From Herpetosiphon gulosus (GTDB lineage Bacteria > Chloroflexota > Chloroflexia > Chloroflexales > Herpetosiphonaceae), in contig NZ_BAABRU010000002.1 in NCBI RefSeq assembly GCF_039545135.1, positions 372,001 through 436,000 of the forward strand: a DNA stretch of 64,000 bases. Direction: 5' to 3'. Positions 8,520 to 16,680 of this stretch are shown here, piece after piece. The position numbers and the translations under genes were made by a program. Below the pieces are notes generated by a model. The model was given only the letters and a program-made list of their open reading frames with translations. It was not told where the DNA came from and did no database searches. Position 1 is the first letter of the stretch. Every line of letters begins with the position of its first letter.

Positions 8520-9929
8520 ATGAAATTTCATATCATTACTTTAGGTTGTCCGAAAAATACCGTCGATAGCGAAGGCATGCATGGCATTCTGACGCGCGAA
8601 GGCCACACCGCCGTCGATAGCAGCGATGGCGCTGACGTGGTGATCGTCAATACCTGTTCGTTTATCAACGCAGCCCGCGAAGAAACCGTGGGCGTGTTGC
8701 AAGAACTGGCCAACAACAAAGCGCCAGGCCAAAAATTAATCGCGGCTGGCTGTATGGCCGAAAGCCATGGCGATGTCTTGCGTTCACGCGTACCCAAACT
8801 CGATGCCACCCTCAGCACCAAAGAATGGATGCGTATCGGTTCAGTTGTGGCAGGTAGCACAGCTCCTAGCAAAACCACAGGCTTTGGCATTCCCTTGATG
8901 GGCGGCGCACCAAGCGCAATCCCTAGCACTGGGCTTAATCTCAGCCTCACGCCTGCTTCAACTGGCGATAGCCTCGGAGCCTATGGCGATTGGCGCACAA
9001 CCGCGATTACCCGCAACAAACGTGGCCCCTCGGCCTATCTCAAAATTTCCGATGGCTGTAATTTGCGCTGTGCTTTCTGTACGATTCCTTCGTTCAAAGG
9101 CGATATGCGCTCGAAGGCGGTTGGCTCGATTTTAGGCGAAGCCCGCGAGTTGGTTGAGGCTGGGGTGCAAGAAATTATTCTGGTCGCCCAACATCTCACC
9201 GATTATGGCCGCGATTTGGGCATGAAACAAAATGGCCTAGGGGTTTTGCTCGAAGAATTAGCCGCAGTTGTGCCGGCCGACCGCTGGATTCGGCTGATGT
9301 ACGCTTATCCGCAATCGGTTACGCCCGATTTGGTCGAAACCATGGCGCGGCTGCCACAATTGTGTCATTATGTCGATATGCCATTGCAGCATGCCCACCC
9401 TGATACCTTGCGCCGTATGCGCCGCCCACCCGATACCGACAAAACCAAAGCGATTGTGAACTCGTTGCGCCAAGCCATGCCCGATTTGTCACTACGCACG
9501 ACGTTTATTGTGGGCTATCCTGGCGAAACTCGTGACGAATTCAAAGCTTTGCTCGAATTTCTCGAAGAAATGCAATTTGATCGGGTTGGCATGTTCCGCT
9601 ACTCGTTGGAGCCAGGCACAGTTGCTGGCGAATTGCCAGATCAAGTGGCCGAACGGGTCAAAGAGCGGCGTTGGAACGAAGCTATGGCGGTGCAACAAGT
9701 GATCTCGCGTGCTCGAACTGCGCGTTTTGTCGGCCAAACCATGAAGGTATTGGTCGAAGGCACTGGCACTGATGATGATGGCCGCGCGATTGTGGTTGGG
9801 CGTTCATACCGCGATGCGCCCGAAGTTGATGGGTTGGTCTTTGGCTATGGCACTGCCGAGGTCGGCCAATTTGCCAACATTACTATCAACAAAACCACCG
9901 ATTACGACCTATGGGGCGAGATCGTCTAA
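8520..9929 (+). CDS. rimO: ribosomal protein S12 methylthiotransferase RimO
   Basis: A 469-residue radical SAM methylthiotransferase that modifies the conserved Asp of ribosomal protein uS12. The N-terminal UPF0004 domain starts KFHIITLGCPKNTVDSE and holds three cluster cysteines (GCPKN, NTCSFIN, AAGCMAE). The radical SAM domain has CNLRCAFCTIP (CxxxCxxC), and a C-terminal TRAM domain carries VEGTGTDDDGRAIVVGRSY. The SEGM/PKNTVD start is typical of RimO rather than MiaB. A Ser/Pro/Thr-rich insertion of about 45 residues sits between the first two domains, making the protein a little longer than usual. It is followed by a fold-back repeat. Confidence 0.95.
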   Translation: MKFHIITLGCPKNTVDSEGMHGILTREGHTAVDSSDGADVVIVNTCSFINAAREETVGVLQELANNKAPGQKLIAAGCMAESHGDVLRSRVPKLDATLSTKEWMRIGSVVAGSTAPSKTTGFGIPLMGGAPSAIPSTGLNLSLTPASTGDSLGAYGDWRTTAITRNKRGPSAYLKISDGCNLRCAFCTIPSFKGDMRSKAVGSILGEARELVEAGVQEIILVAQHLTDYGRDLGMKQNGLGVLLEELAAVVPADRWIRLMYAYPQSVTPDLVETMARLPQLCHYVDMPLQHAHPDTLRRMRRPPDTDKTKAIVNSLRQAMPDLSLRTTFIVGYPGETRDEFKALLEFLEEMQFDRVGMFRYSLEPGTVAGELPDQVAERVKERRWNEAMAVQQVISRARTARFVGQTMKVLVEGTGTDDDGRAIVVGRSYRDAPEVDGLVFGYGTAEVGQFANITINKTTDYDLWGEIV

Positions 9930-9936
9930 ATTGAAA

Positions 9937-10043
9937 TTCCCTCACCCCTCTCCCGCCGAGCGAGGCGAGGGGGAGTCAGACGGCAAACCTAAATTGCGAA
10001 AAAAGCCCCTCGCCGCAGTGGGCGAGGGGTTGGGGTGAGGGAA
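9937..10043. repeat. fold-back intergenic element (copy 1)
   Basis: A 107-bp element bounded by TTCCCTCACCCC and its inverted copy GGGGTGAGGGAA. Inner arms read CTCTCCCGCCGAGCGAGG and CCTCGCCGCAGTGGGCGAGGGG. It fills the gap between the convergent rimO and BlaI genes, ending 1 nt before the BlaI stop, so it could act as a bidirectional terminator. Related copies are at 23611, 27029 and 45766. Confidence 0.8.
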
Positions 10044-10044
10044 C

Positions 10045-10467
10045 TTAGACCCGCGCATAGCGATTTTGGGCATCGCGGCTGAGTTGTTTGAGTTGAGTTG
10101 GGTCGTTACGAGCCAAATAATCAACCACGTAATTCAGAGTCAAATCAGGATAATCATCGAGCAAGCCATCGAGCACTTGTTGCACAACCATTTGCACAAA
10201 CTCATCTTGGCTTAGTTCAGGGCTATAAACATAGGCCAAACCATCGCGGGTGCGGTGCAAAATGCCTTTTTCAGCCAAACGGCTCATCGTGGTCATCACA
10301 GTTGTGTAGGCAATATCGCGGCGATGTTGCAACGAACGATGAATTTGCTTAACCGTGCCTTGATTTTCTTTCCATAACAATTCCATAATTTCGGTTTCCA
10401 ACGGGCCAAGGACCTTTACCAAACCATCTTGGGTTGGGCTGAAACGAAAGCGCATTTTCAAACTCAT
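10045..10467 (-). CDS. BlaI/MecI/CopY-family transcriptional repressor
   Basis: A 140-residue winged-helix repressor. It has the LGPLETEIMELLWKENQGTVK start and TTVMTTMSRLAEKGIL recognition region of the BlaI/MecI family, then a C-terminal helical dimerisation part. Two adjacent ATGs exist (10470 and 10467); the second is chosen because AAGGAG is then 6 nt away instead of 3. BlaI proteins are often paired with a BlaR1-type membrane protease, but no such gene is next to it. It diverges from the polyprenyl synthase gene with about 125 nt between, so it may regulate that gene and itself. Confidence 0.88.
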   Translation of the reverse strand: MSLKMRFRFSPTQDGLVKVLGPLETEIMELLWKENQGTVKQIHRSLQHRRDIAYTTVMTTMSRLAEKGILHRTRDGLAYVYSPELSQDEFVQMVVQQVLDGLLDDYPDLTLNYVVDYLARNDPTQLKQLSRDAQNRYARV

Positions 10468-10546
10468 CATCGGCTCCTTCTTTGATTGAGATGTGGTGCA
10501 ACGGGTTGTTCTTAGCTGCCTTGAGTGTACGCCCTTGCAAGAAACG

Positions 10547-10584
10547 GTACTAGAGCCGAAGATTACAAAGACATTACGTAGTAC
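10547..10584. promoter_or_regulatory. candidate BlaI-type operator
   Basis: The divergent gap contains the inverted pair GTACTA (10547-10552) and TAGTAC (10579-10584), and another TTACTA at 10588-10593. TACTA/TAGTA half-sites occur in known BlaI/MecI operators, but there the arms are much closer together. The assignment is therefore only suggestive. Confidence 0.3.
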
Positions 10585-10593
10585 GAGGTTACT

Positions 10594-11613
10594 ATGAAAC
10601 ACATTTCTGATGATTCGATTCGCCAAGCAATGCAGAGTGCCTTCCCACCTGCCGATGCCCGCGTAACCATGTTTTATGAGATGCAGGAATATCATTTGGG
10701 CTGGCGTAATGCTCAACTTGAGCCAACCCAAGCTGATAGTGGCAAGTTATTACGCCCGCGCTTTTGCTTGCTGGCTTGTGCCGCTGTCGGTGGCGATCCA
10801 CAACAGGCTGAGCCACTGGCTGCCGCAATTCAACTCCTGCATGATTTTTCGCTCATCCACGATGATATTGAGGATCACAGCCCAACCCGCCGTGGCCGCG
10901 AAACGGTTTGGAAATTGTGGGAAGTGCCGCAAGCAATCAATGTTGGCGATGGCATGTTTACCCTCGCCCAACTTTCACTGTTTCGCTTGGCCGAAGTTGG
11001 GGTCGAATCATCGGTGGTGGTCGAAATTGCTCGGCGCTTTAATCAAACAATTATTCGTTTGTGCGAAGGCCAGTATCTCGATATGTCGTTTGAGCAGCGC
11101 CTCGACATCAGCGAAGGCGATTATTTGGCGATGATCAGCCGCAAAACGGCGGCATTAATCGCAGCAGCGGCTGGTTTGGGGGCAATTTTGGGCAATGCCA
11201 ACCGCGAACAAGCCGCCGCCCTGTATAATTGGGGTGAAGCCTTGGGCTTGGCCTTCCAAATCGAGGACGATATGCTCGGCATTTGGGGCGCAGAAGCGGT
11301 AACTGGCAAGCCCGACGCTCACGATATTTGGGGTCGCAAAAAAAGCCTACCGGTTATCCACGCCTTGGCGCATGCCGATGTTGAAGATGGCGGCAAGTTG
11401 GCGGCAATTTATCAAAAAGAACAGCTTGAAGTCAGCGATATTCAAACTGTGCTGACAATTTTAGAGCGTACTGGCTCGCAAGGCTATACTGCTGGCGTAG
11501 CCAAGTTCTATCACGAGCAAGCTTTAGCCGCCTTAGCCGATTTACAAGGCGAGGCCGAGCCAATTGCCGAGTTGCATGCATTAACCAAACAATTATTGGG
11601 ACGAGTGAAATAG
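10594..11613 (+). CDS. polyprenyl diphosphate synthase (GGPP synthase type)
   Basis: A 339-residue trans-isoprenyl diphosphate synthase that condenses isopentenyl diphosphate with allylic diphosphates. The first aspartate-rich motif is HDDIEDHSPTRRG (DDxxD) and the second is FQIEDDMLGIWG (DDxxG), with GKLLRPRF upstream of the first. All Mg-binding residues are present. Chain length cannot be fixed with confidence; GGPP for carotenoids or lipids is the likeliest product. The ATG at 10594 lies after CGAGGTTACT. It may be controlled by the divergent BlaI-type repressor, which would be an unusual target for that family. Confidence 0.92.
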   Translation: MKHISDDSIRQAMQSAFPPADARVTMFYEMQEYHLGWRNAQLEPTQADSGKLLRPRFCLLACAAVGGDPQQAEPLAAAIQLLHDFSLIHDDIEDHSPTRRGRETVWKLWEVPQAINVGDGMFTLAQLSLFRLAEVGVESSVVVEIARRFNQTIIRLCEGQYLDMSFEQRLDISEGDYLAMISRKTAALIAAAAGLGAILGNANREQAAALYNWGEALGLAFQIEDDMLGIWGAEAVTGKPDAHDIWGRKKSLPVIHALAHADVEDGGKLAAIYQKEQLEVSDIQTVLTILERTGSQGYTAGVAKFYHEQALAALADLQGEAEPIAELHALTKQLLGRVK

Positions 11614-11669
11614 TTGGGCAATCGGCGCTGCTGGGCTAGCCCAGCAATCTGCTAACCAAGGAGTAAAGG

Positions 11670-12920
11670 TTGGGCTACGGCCTTGCTGCTAGCCACCGAG
11701 AATACATGATGCGAATATTGTTGCTAACAGCCGAATATTTGCCCCAACCTGGGGGCGTTGGCGATTACACTGCCAAATTAGCCGAAGCCTTAACCGCGCT
11801 TGGTTGTCAAGTTTGTGTGCTCACTGCTGGCGAAGGTGCTGAACAAACCGAGCCATGGCTGGTTTGGCGCAGAGTGCGCGGCTGGGGGCGTAAGCTGCAT
11901 CAAGATGTGCGCAACGCTGCCAAGCAATTCGAGGCCGATATTGTGCATATTCAATATCAAACTGGCGCATATGAGATGAAGCCTGCGGTAAATTTGCTGC
12001 CTGCGGCGCTCTCGGTGCCGAGTGTTGTAACCCTACACGATTTGCGTATGCCCTATTTGGCTCCCAAAGTTGCCCCATTACGCCGCTATGTAACCCGTTT
12101 GCTAATCGAAAATGCCCATGCGGTGGTGGTTACCAATGCCGAGGATGAATCGCGCTTGGCCGGCGATGCACCCAGCAGCAATCCCGATATTTATACTTTG
12201 ACCCAACCATTGGAGCCACCAGCCCACTTGATTCCAATTGGAGCCAATATCGAGGTTGCGCCATTAGCCAACCGCGAGCAGCTACGCCAGCAATTGGGAG
12301 CCAATCCCGACACGCTGTTATTGGGCTATTTTGGCTTGCTCAACAGCACCAAAGGCGTGCACACGATCGTTGAATCGTTGCAATATTTGCCAGCCACCAC
12401 CCGCCTCGTGATTATCGGCGGCGGCATAGGCACGCCCGAAGATGAAATGTATGCCGAACAATTACGCGCCACGATCAGCCGCCTCGGACTTGATCAGCGC
12501 ATCCATTGGACGGGCTACCTAGGTGCTAGCGAAGTTTCCCGTACCTTGCAAGCCCTCGATTGCGCGGCCCTGCCATTTAGCGATGGTGCATCGTATCGCC
12601 GTGGTAGTTTGTTGGCGATGCTGGCTCATGGTGTGCCGACGATCACCACTCCGCCGCATGTGCCGATCGATCCTTCGCTGCGCCATGAACGTGATGTGCT
12701 GTTGGTCGAGCCAGATGATGCAATTAATTTGGCTTTAGCAGTTGAGCAAATCGCCGCCAACCCCGAATTACGCCAACAATTGAGCCAAGCAGGCCAACAT
12801 ATCGCCTGCTCGTTCCGCTGGGAAACTATCGCCCAATTGCATGCGACGCTCTATCAACAACTGCTCGATGCGCAGCAAACCAAGCAGGAGCAGGATGAGG
12901 GTTCAGGGTTCAGTGGCTAG
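11670..12920 (+). CDS. glycosyltransferase family 4
   Basis: A GT-B glycosyltransferase of about 416 residues. The N-terminal domain starts RILLLTAEYLPQPGGVGDYT (nucleotide-sugar transferase type, GGVGDY loop); the C-terminal domain holds YFGLLNSTKGVHTIVE and a donor-binding region around LPFSDGASYRRGSLLAML. The start is uncertain: TTG 11670 has AAGGAG at 6 nt, while ATG 11706 or 11709 gives the more typical MRILLLTAEY start but has only a weak ribosome site. Acceptor and sugar are unknown. It lies 56 nt after the polyprenyl synthase stop and could be cotranscribed with it. Confidence 0.88.
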   Translation: MGYGLAASHREYMMRILLLTAEYLPQPGGVGDYTAKLAEALTALGCQVCVLTAGEGAEQTEPWLVWRRVRGWGRKLHQDVRNAAKQFEADIVHIQYQTGAYEMKPAVNLLPAALSVPSVVTLHDLRMPYLAPKVAPLRRYVTRLLIENAHAVVVTNAEDESRLAGDAPSSNPDIYTLTQPLEPPAHLIPIGANIEVAPLANREQLRQQLGANPDTLLLGYFGLLNSTKGVHTIVESLQYLPATTRLVIIGGGIGTPEDEMYAEQLRATISRLGLDQRIHWTGYLGASEVSRTLQALDCAALPFSDGASYRRGSLLAMLAHGVPTITTPPHVPIDPSLRHERDVLLVEPDDAINLALAVEQIAANPELRQQLSQAGQHIACSFRWETIAQLHATLYQQLLDAQQTKQEQDEGSGFSG

Positions 12921-13095
12921 GGGTCAGAGAGACGGAACCACGAAGAGCACGAAGAACGCGAAGCGTGGGCATAAGCAGAATCGTAGCTATGGTTTATCGG
13001 GCAATGATTGCTTTCCAGTAGCGGAGGAACGGAAGGGTGGCGCAACGAGGGTAGCGAAAGGAAGCACGAATATCAACCATAATCAGCTGAAACCA
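12921..13095. repeat. intergenic repeat mosaic
   Basis: This gap between the GT4 and M23 genes holds pieces of at least three dispersed repeats: a GGGTTCAGGGTTCAG/GGCTAGGGGTCAG-like stretch that overlaps the end of the GT4 gene, a CCACGAAGAGCACGAAGA tract at 12938-12965 (similar at 23467-23493), and GGAGGAACGGAAGGGTGGCG near 13024-13045. No coding frame is supported. Confidence 0.5.
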
Positions 13096-13182
13096 CTATT
13101 CATTCTAAATTAATCAGCGCCAACGTGTACGCCAAGCATTCGACATCTGCTATACTGACGTGGCGAATGCTTGGTGAGGATT

Positions 13183-15075
13183 ATGCAACGTTTTAACCCC
13201 AAACGCTATTTCGATTTACGCAATCGGCTGCAAAGCGATCAACAACGCCTCTGGGCTTTGTTCAGCACATTGATTATCAGTTTGGTGCTAACGACGTTGG
13301 TGCTACGGATCGCCCCACCTGCCACTGAAACCGGGCGCTTGATTTTCCGGCCTGTTGATTCGGTGACCGAGGACGACCGCACCCAAGCTGAGCAACCACC
13401 ACCAACCTTGCCCCCAGCGATCGAACCGCAAAATTTGGTCGAGGCGAGCGCAGTCTTGCCCCGCTCCGCCGAAACACCAACAATCATCGATGATATTCGC
13501 TTTACATCCGAGCAAAATCTGACCGTTGCCAATATTCAAACTCTGTTAGATGCGCAGCCTGGCACGCTCAAAGCTGCTTTGGTAACTGTTGGCGATCGCA
13601 ATTTATCGCTAGCCGAGGTGGTGGTTGGCCAAGCTTATTTGTATAGTCTCAATCCTAAATTACTGCTAGCCTTGCTCGAATTTCAACAAGGCCTGCTGAC
13701 TAATCCAACGCCCAACCCCGATCAACTCGATTGGGCCATGAAATATCAGGGCGAAGATGAAAAGTGGCGCGGCTTGCATGGCCAAATTCGTTGGGCCGCC
13801 CGTGAATTGCGCCGTGGGGTGCGCGATTTCGCCTATGTTACCGAGTTGCAGTATCGCGATAAAGATGTCAAAGGCCCAATTCCAGCTGGATTAAACCCAA
13901 GCTCGTATGCTGTGGTACGGGTGCTAGCCCAAACCATGACTCCCGAAGAATTGGCGAAAGTGCTCAGCGATGGCAGTTTTGTCGCAACCTACAGCAAGTT
14001 TTTCGAAGATCCTCGCCAAACGTTGGGCCAAGTACCAGCGCCTGCAACCCCATTTTTGCGCTGGCCGCTACGCAATGTCACCTATATCACCTCGTTTTTT
14101 GATCACGAATATCCCTTTCTAACGCCCAATCAATCCTTGGTGAGTTGGTGGGGGCGACGCGAAACCCAAATTTCCTACGATGGTCATGATGGCTGGGATT
14201 ATGGCGCACGCCCACCGGAAGCAGTCGTTGCCGCCGCCGATGGCACGGTAGTTTGGGCTAGCAATTCTGATGATGGTTGTGGTGTGCCAGCTAAAGGCGT
14301 GGTGCTCGATCATGGCAATGGCTATCGCACGCTCTATTGGCATCTCAGCGAAATTTCGGTCGAGCTTGACCAAGCGATCAAAGGCGGCGAACAATTAGGC
14401 ATCGTCGGCTCAACTGGCTGCGCCATCGGCCCCCACCTGCACTTTCAAACCCAATACCTTGGCCGCAACACCGATCCATATGGTTGGTGCTCAAGCGAAC
14501 CCGACCCATGGAGCAGTTATCCGGTTGGCACGGCTTCGCGTTGGCTTTGGGCCGATCGTCCCAATCCTTGCGATCTTGGGCAAACTATCGCGGTGCGGCC
14601 AAGCGATGAGGGTTTTAGCCGCAGCGAGGGCAATTGGCAGAATGCCCCAATCGGCGCTGGCGGCGAAACGCTTTGGATCACCTCACAAATTCCGATGACC
14701 AGCACCGAAACCTTAACCGATACGATCTCGGATTTAGCGGGCGTTGCGACACCCCAACCAACCCCCAGCCAACCGCCAAGCACCGCCACCTGGCAAACCA
14801 GCATTCCAAGTGCTGGGCGTTATCGCGTGCTAACCTATATTCCCTACTACTACAACGGCCACGATGATGCTGTCGCCGCCCATTACGTAATTGAGCACGC
14901 CGAGGGCCGCAGCGATGTAGTAGTCAATCAGTTTGTGTATGCCAACGAATGGGCCGATCTCGGCACATATACCTTCGACTCCAGCAAACCCGCCAAGGTC
15001 GAGCTAAGCAACGAAACCAGCATGGCCGATCAAGGGATTTGGGTTGGCACAACCGTCTGGCTGCCTGCCGATTGA
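13183..15075 (+). CDS. membrane-anchored M23 metallopeptidase with golvesin-like C-terminus
   Basis: A 630-residue protein, probably anchored by one N-terminal membrane segment (about residues 25-45) and facing outside. An all-helical middle region follows. The M23/LytM peptidase domain shows GHDGWDYG, VVLDHGNGYRTLYWHLS and GPHLHFQ, i.e. the zinc ligands H, D and the HxH, so it should be active against peptidoglycan cross-links or as an activator. A Pro/Thr/Ser linker leads to a C-terminal domain (RYRVLTYIPYYY, ADLGTYTFD, VELSNE) like golvesin C-terminal domains. ATG 13183 is preferred over TTG 13171; GAGGA sits close upstream. TATACT at 13151 is a possible -10. Confidence 0.9.
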   Translation: MQRFNPKRYFDLRNRLQSDQQRLWALFSTLIISLVLTTLVLRIAPPATETGRLIFRPVDSVTEDDRTQAEQPPPTLPPAIEPQNLVEASAVLPRSAETPTIIDDIRFTSEQNLTVANIQTLLDAQPGTLKAALVTVGDRNLSLAEVVVGQAYLYSLNPKLLLALLEFQQGLLTNPTPNPDQLDWAMKYQGEDEKWRGLHGQIRWAARELRRGVRDFAYVTELQYRDKDVKGPIPAGLNPSSYAVVRVLAQTMTPEELAKVLSDGSFVATYSKFFEDPRQTLGQVPAPATPFLRWPLRNVTYITSFFDHEYPFLTPNQSLVSWWGRRETQISYDGHDGWDYGARPPEAVVAAADGTVVWASNSDDGCGVPAKGVVLDHGNGYRTLYWHLSEISVELDQAIKGGEQLGIVGSTGCAIGPHLHFQTQYLGRNTDPYGWCSSEPDPWSSYPVGTASRWLWADRPNPCDLGQTIAVRPSDEGFSRSEGNWQNAPIGAGGETLWITSQIPMTSTETLTDTISDLAGVATPQPTPSQPPSTATWQTSIPSAGRYRVLTYIPYYYNGHDDAVAAHYVIEHAEGRSDVVVNQFVYANEWADLGTYTFDSSKPAKVELSNETSMADQGIWVGTTVWLPAD

Positions 15076-15171
15076 CAATTCGCCTTAATAATGATACATT
15101 ATATCAATAACTATGGTCGTGCCAAGCGTGGCCATTTTTTTTGGTAATTTTATAAATGATATATAGTATCA
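15072..15171 (+). promoter_or_regulatory. promoter with twin dyad operators
   Basis: TTGACA (15072-15077) followed after 17 nt by TACATT (15095-15100) makes a good promoter. Two 15-bp dyads of the form TGATA-N5-TATCA lie at 15092-15106 (over the -10) and 15157-15171, 65 bp centre to centre, about six helical turns. This looks like repressor control with possible looping. The regulator is not identifiable from the window. Confidence 0.65.
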
Positions 15172-15173
15172 AT

Positions 15174-15767
15174 ATGAAGCAAAATAAGCCAAATTATCAA
15201 TTGCCCAAGGCTGTGCATCAAGCAGGCCGACCACTATTCGAGCAACAATGTTGGTGTTGGGGCCACGATGTGCGACGTAGCGCAGGCAATTTGCTACTGG
15301 AATATGGGGCAACCCGCAGCCGTGTGCCAGCCGAGCAACGGGGCAGCAGCAATTATCGTTTCCAATTGAGCTGTGGAACGAGATTGGATTTGTGGGGTTG
15401 GGGCTTGTGGTATGGCGATGGCTATGCGCCAAGCCTCTTTTTGCGCCGCGATAAACTGCAAGTTGGCTTGATCGAGCGGGCAGCGCCGCTATGTAATGTT
15501 TGGTCACTAAGCCAAATTCCAGCAGTGCGAGCACCGCATACGTGTGCTGAATGGCTGCGTATGACCAGTTTGCTTTGCCATTGTTGTACGTGGATTACCG
15601 CCTATGAGCAGTGGGTTATCGAGCAGGCAGGGCTTAATTATCGCCAAGCATGTGTCGCCGATTGGCAAAAACCAGGCTTGCCTGCTCATGAAATGGCGGA
15701 GCGCTGGCAACAATTACAGCAATTAATTGTTGCCAGCCAAGAAAATATCAGCCTAGCAGCAGGTTAG
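15174..15767 (+). CDS. hypothetical Cys/Trp-rich protein
   Basis: Not a family I recognise. About 197 residues from ATG 15174 (an in-frame ATG at 15156 lies inside the second operator dyad; neither has a clear ribosome site). The protein is rich in Cys and Trp: CWCWGHDVRR near the N-terminus, LDLWGWGLWYGDGYAP in the middle, and LLCHCCTWIT later, then a charged helical C-terminus. No signal peptide or membrane segment is evident. Paired cysteines suggest metal or redox properties, but this is inference. It has its own strongly dyad-marked promoter. It is convergent with folD; the two stop codons overlap at 15764-15767. Confidence 0.75.
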   Translation: MKQNKPNYQLPKAVHQAGRPLFEQQCWCWGHDVRRSAGNLLLEYGATRSRVPAEQRGSSNYRFQLSCGTRLDLWGWGLWYGDGYAPSLFLRRDKLQVGLIERAAPLCNVWSLSQIPAVRAPHTCAEWLRMTSLLCHCCTWITAYEQWVIEQAGLNYRQACVADWQKPGLPAHEMAERWQQLQQLIVASQENISLAAG

Positions 15768-16624
15768 GCTTGTTCGGCCAGCCATTGAGCTGCTTGTAAG
15801 GTATTTTGCAGCAACATCATATTGGTGACCGGGCCAGTGCCGCCTGGCACCGGGGTAATTGCGCTAGCCACTTTGCTGGCACTTTCCCAATCAACATCGC
15901 CAACAACTTGGCCCTCAGCCACCTCGTTAATGCCAAAATCGAGCACCACCGCGCCAGGTTTGAGCATCTCACCAGTAACTAAGCCAGCCTTGCCGACTGC
16001 CGCTGCCACAAGATCGCCTTGACGAATAACCTCGGCCAAATTGGCAGTGCGTGAATGGCAAATCGTGACGGTGGCATGCCGCGCCAACAACAATTGAGCT
16101 AACGGCTTGCCGACCACATTCGAGCGGCCCACCACCACCGCATGCTTGCCAGCCAGATTAATTTGATAGCGATCGAGCAAGGCCATGCCACCAGCAGGTG
16201 TATTGGGCACTAAGACAGCCAAACCTTGGGCCAAGCGGCCTGCGTTGGTCGGGTGCAAGCCATCAACATCCTTTTGGGGATTGAGCGCGGCTACCGCACC
16301 ATCAGCCGAAAGCTGGCTAGGCAAGGGCATTTGAATGATAATGCCATGAATCGAGGGATCGTTGCTGGCTTGTTGAATTGCCGCTTCTAAGGTCGCTTGA
16401 TCGCAGGTTTCTGGCAAGCGCTGCAGAGCAAAGCCAAAGCCAACCCCTTCACATGAACGCCGAATTGAACGCACATACCAATCGGAAGCAGCATTGCCTG
16501 CCACTTGAATCACCACCAATTGGGGAGCATAGCCAGTGCGAGCCTTAAATTCAGCTCCTTTTTGGCTAATTTGAGCCTTCAATTCCTTGGCCAACCCGCG
16601 ACCATCAAGCAAAAGCGCTGTCAT
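15764..16624 (-). CDS. folD: bifunctional methylene-THF dehydrogenase / methenyl-THF cyclohydrolase FolD
   Basis: A 286-residue FolD that interconverts 5,10-methylene-, methenyl- and 10-formyl-tetrahydrofolate using NAD(P). Visible motifs are the substrate-binding Y-V-R-S-I-R-R segment (in place of the usual YVxxKxK, where the catalytic Lys normally sits), the QMPLP loop, KDVDGLHP, GRSNVVGKPLAQLL (Rossmann) and PVPGGTGPVTNMML. The usual catalytic Lys appears replaced by Arg, which is odd for the cyclohydrolase step. The ATG at 16624 has AAGGA at 5-6 nt; the longer upstream frame is not needed. It lies after fchA but a terminator hairpin separates them. Confidence 0.95.
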   Translation of the reverse strand: MTALLLDGRGLAKELKAQISQKGAEFKARTGYAPQLVVIQVAGNAASDWYVRSIRRSCEGVGFGFALQRLPETCDQATLEAAIQQASNDPSIHGIIIQMPLPSQLSADGAVAALNPQKDVDGLHPTNAGRLAQGLAVLVPNTPAGGMALLDRYQINLAGKHAVVVGRSNVVGKPLAQLLLARHATVTICHSRTANLAEVIRQGDLVAAAVGKAGLVTGEMLKPGAVVLDFGINEVAEGQVVGDVDWESASKVASAITPVPGGTGPVTNMMLLQNTLQAAQWLAEQA

Positions 16625-16640
16625 AACATCCTTTACAAAT

Positions 16641-16664
16641 AAAAGGCGGAGCCTGCGCTCCGCC
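16641..16664 (-). terminator. hairpin terminator between fchA and folD
   Basis: On the minus strand GGCGGAGC and GCTCCGCC form a perfect 8-bp GC-rich stem with a 4-nt loop, followed by TTTTATTTG. It follows the fchA stop by 17 nt and precedes the folD start by 16 nt. Confidence 0.75.
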
Positions 16665-16680
16665 ATCGTTGGAAAACCAT

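Noticed and set aside
10471-10731. Upstream extension of the BlaI-type gene
   Set aside because: It would overlap the divergent polyprenyl synthase gene and the candidate operator, and AAGGAG lies just before 10470/10467.
12921-13100. Small gene in the gap between the GT4 and M23 genes
   Set aside because: The open frame consists of dispersed repeat words also present in other gaps and lacks a ribosome site.
15766-16666. A longer folD starting at 16666
   Set aside because: It would pass through the terminator hairpin; ATG 16624 has a good ribosome site and gives the normal family length.
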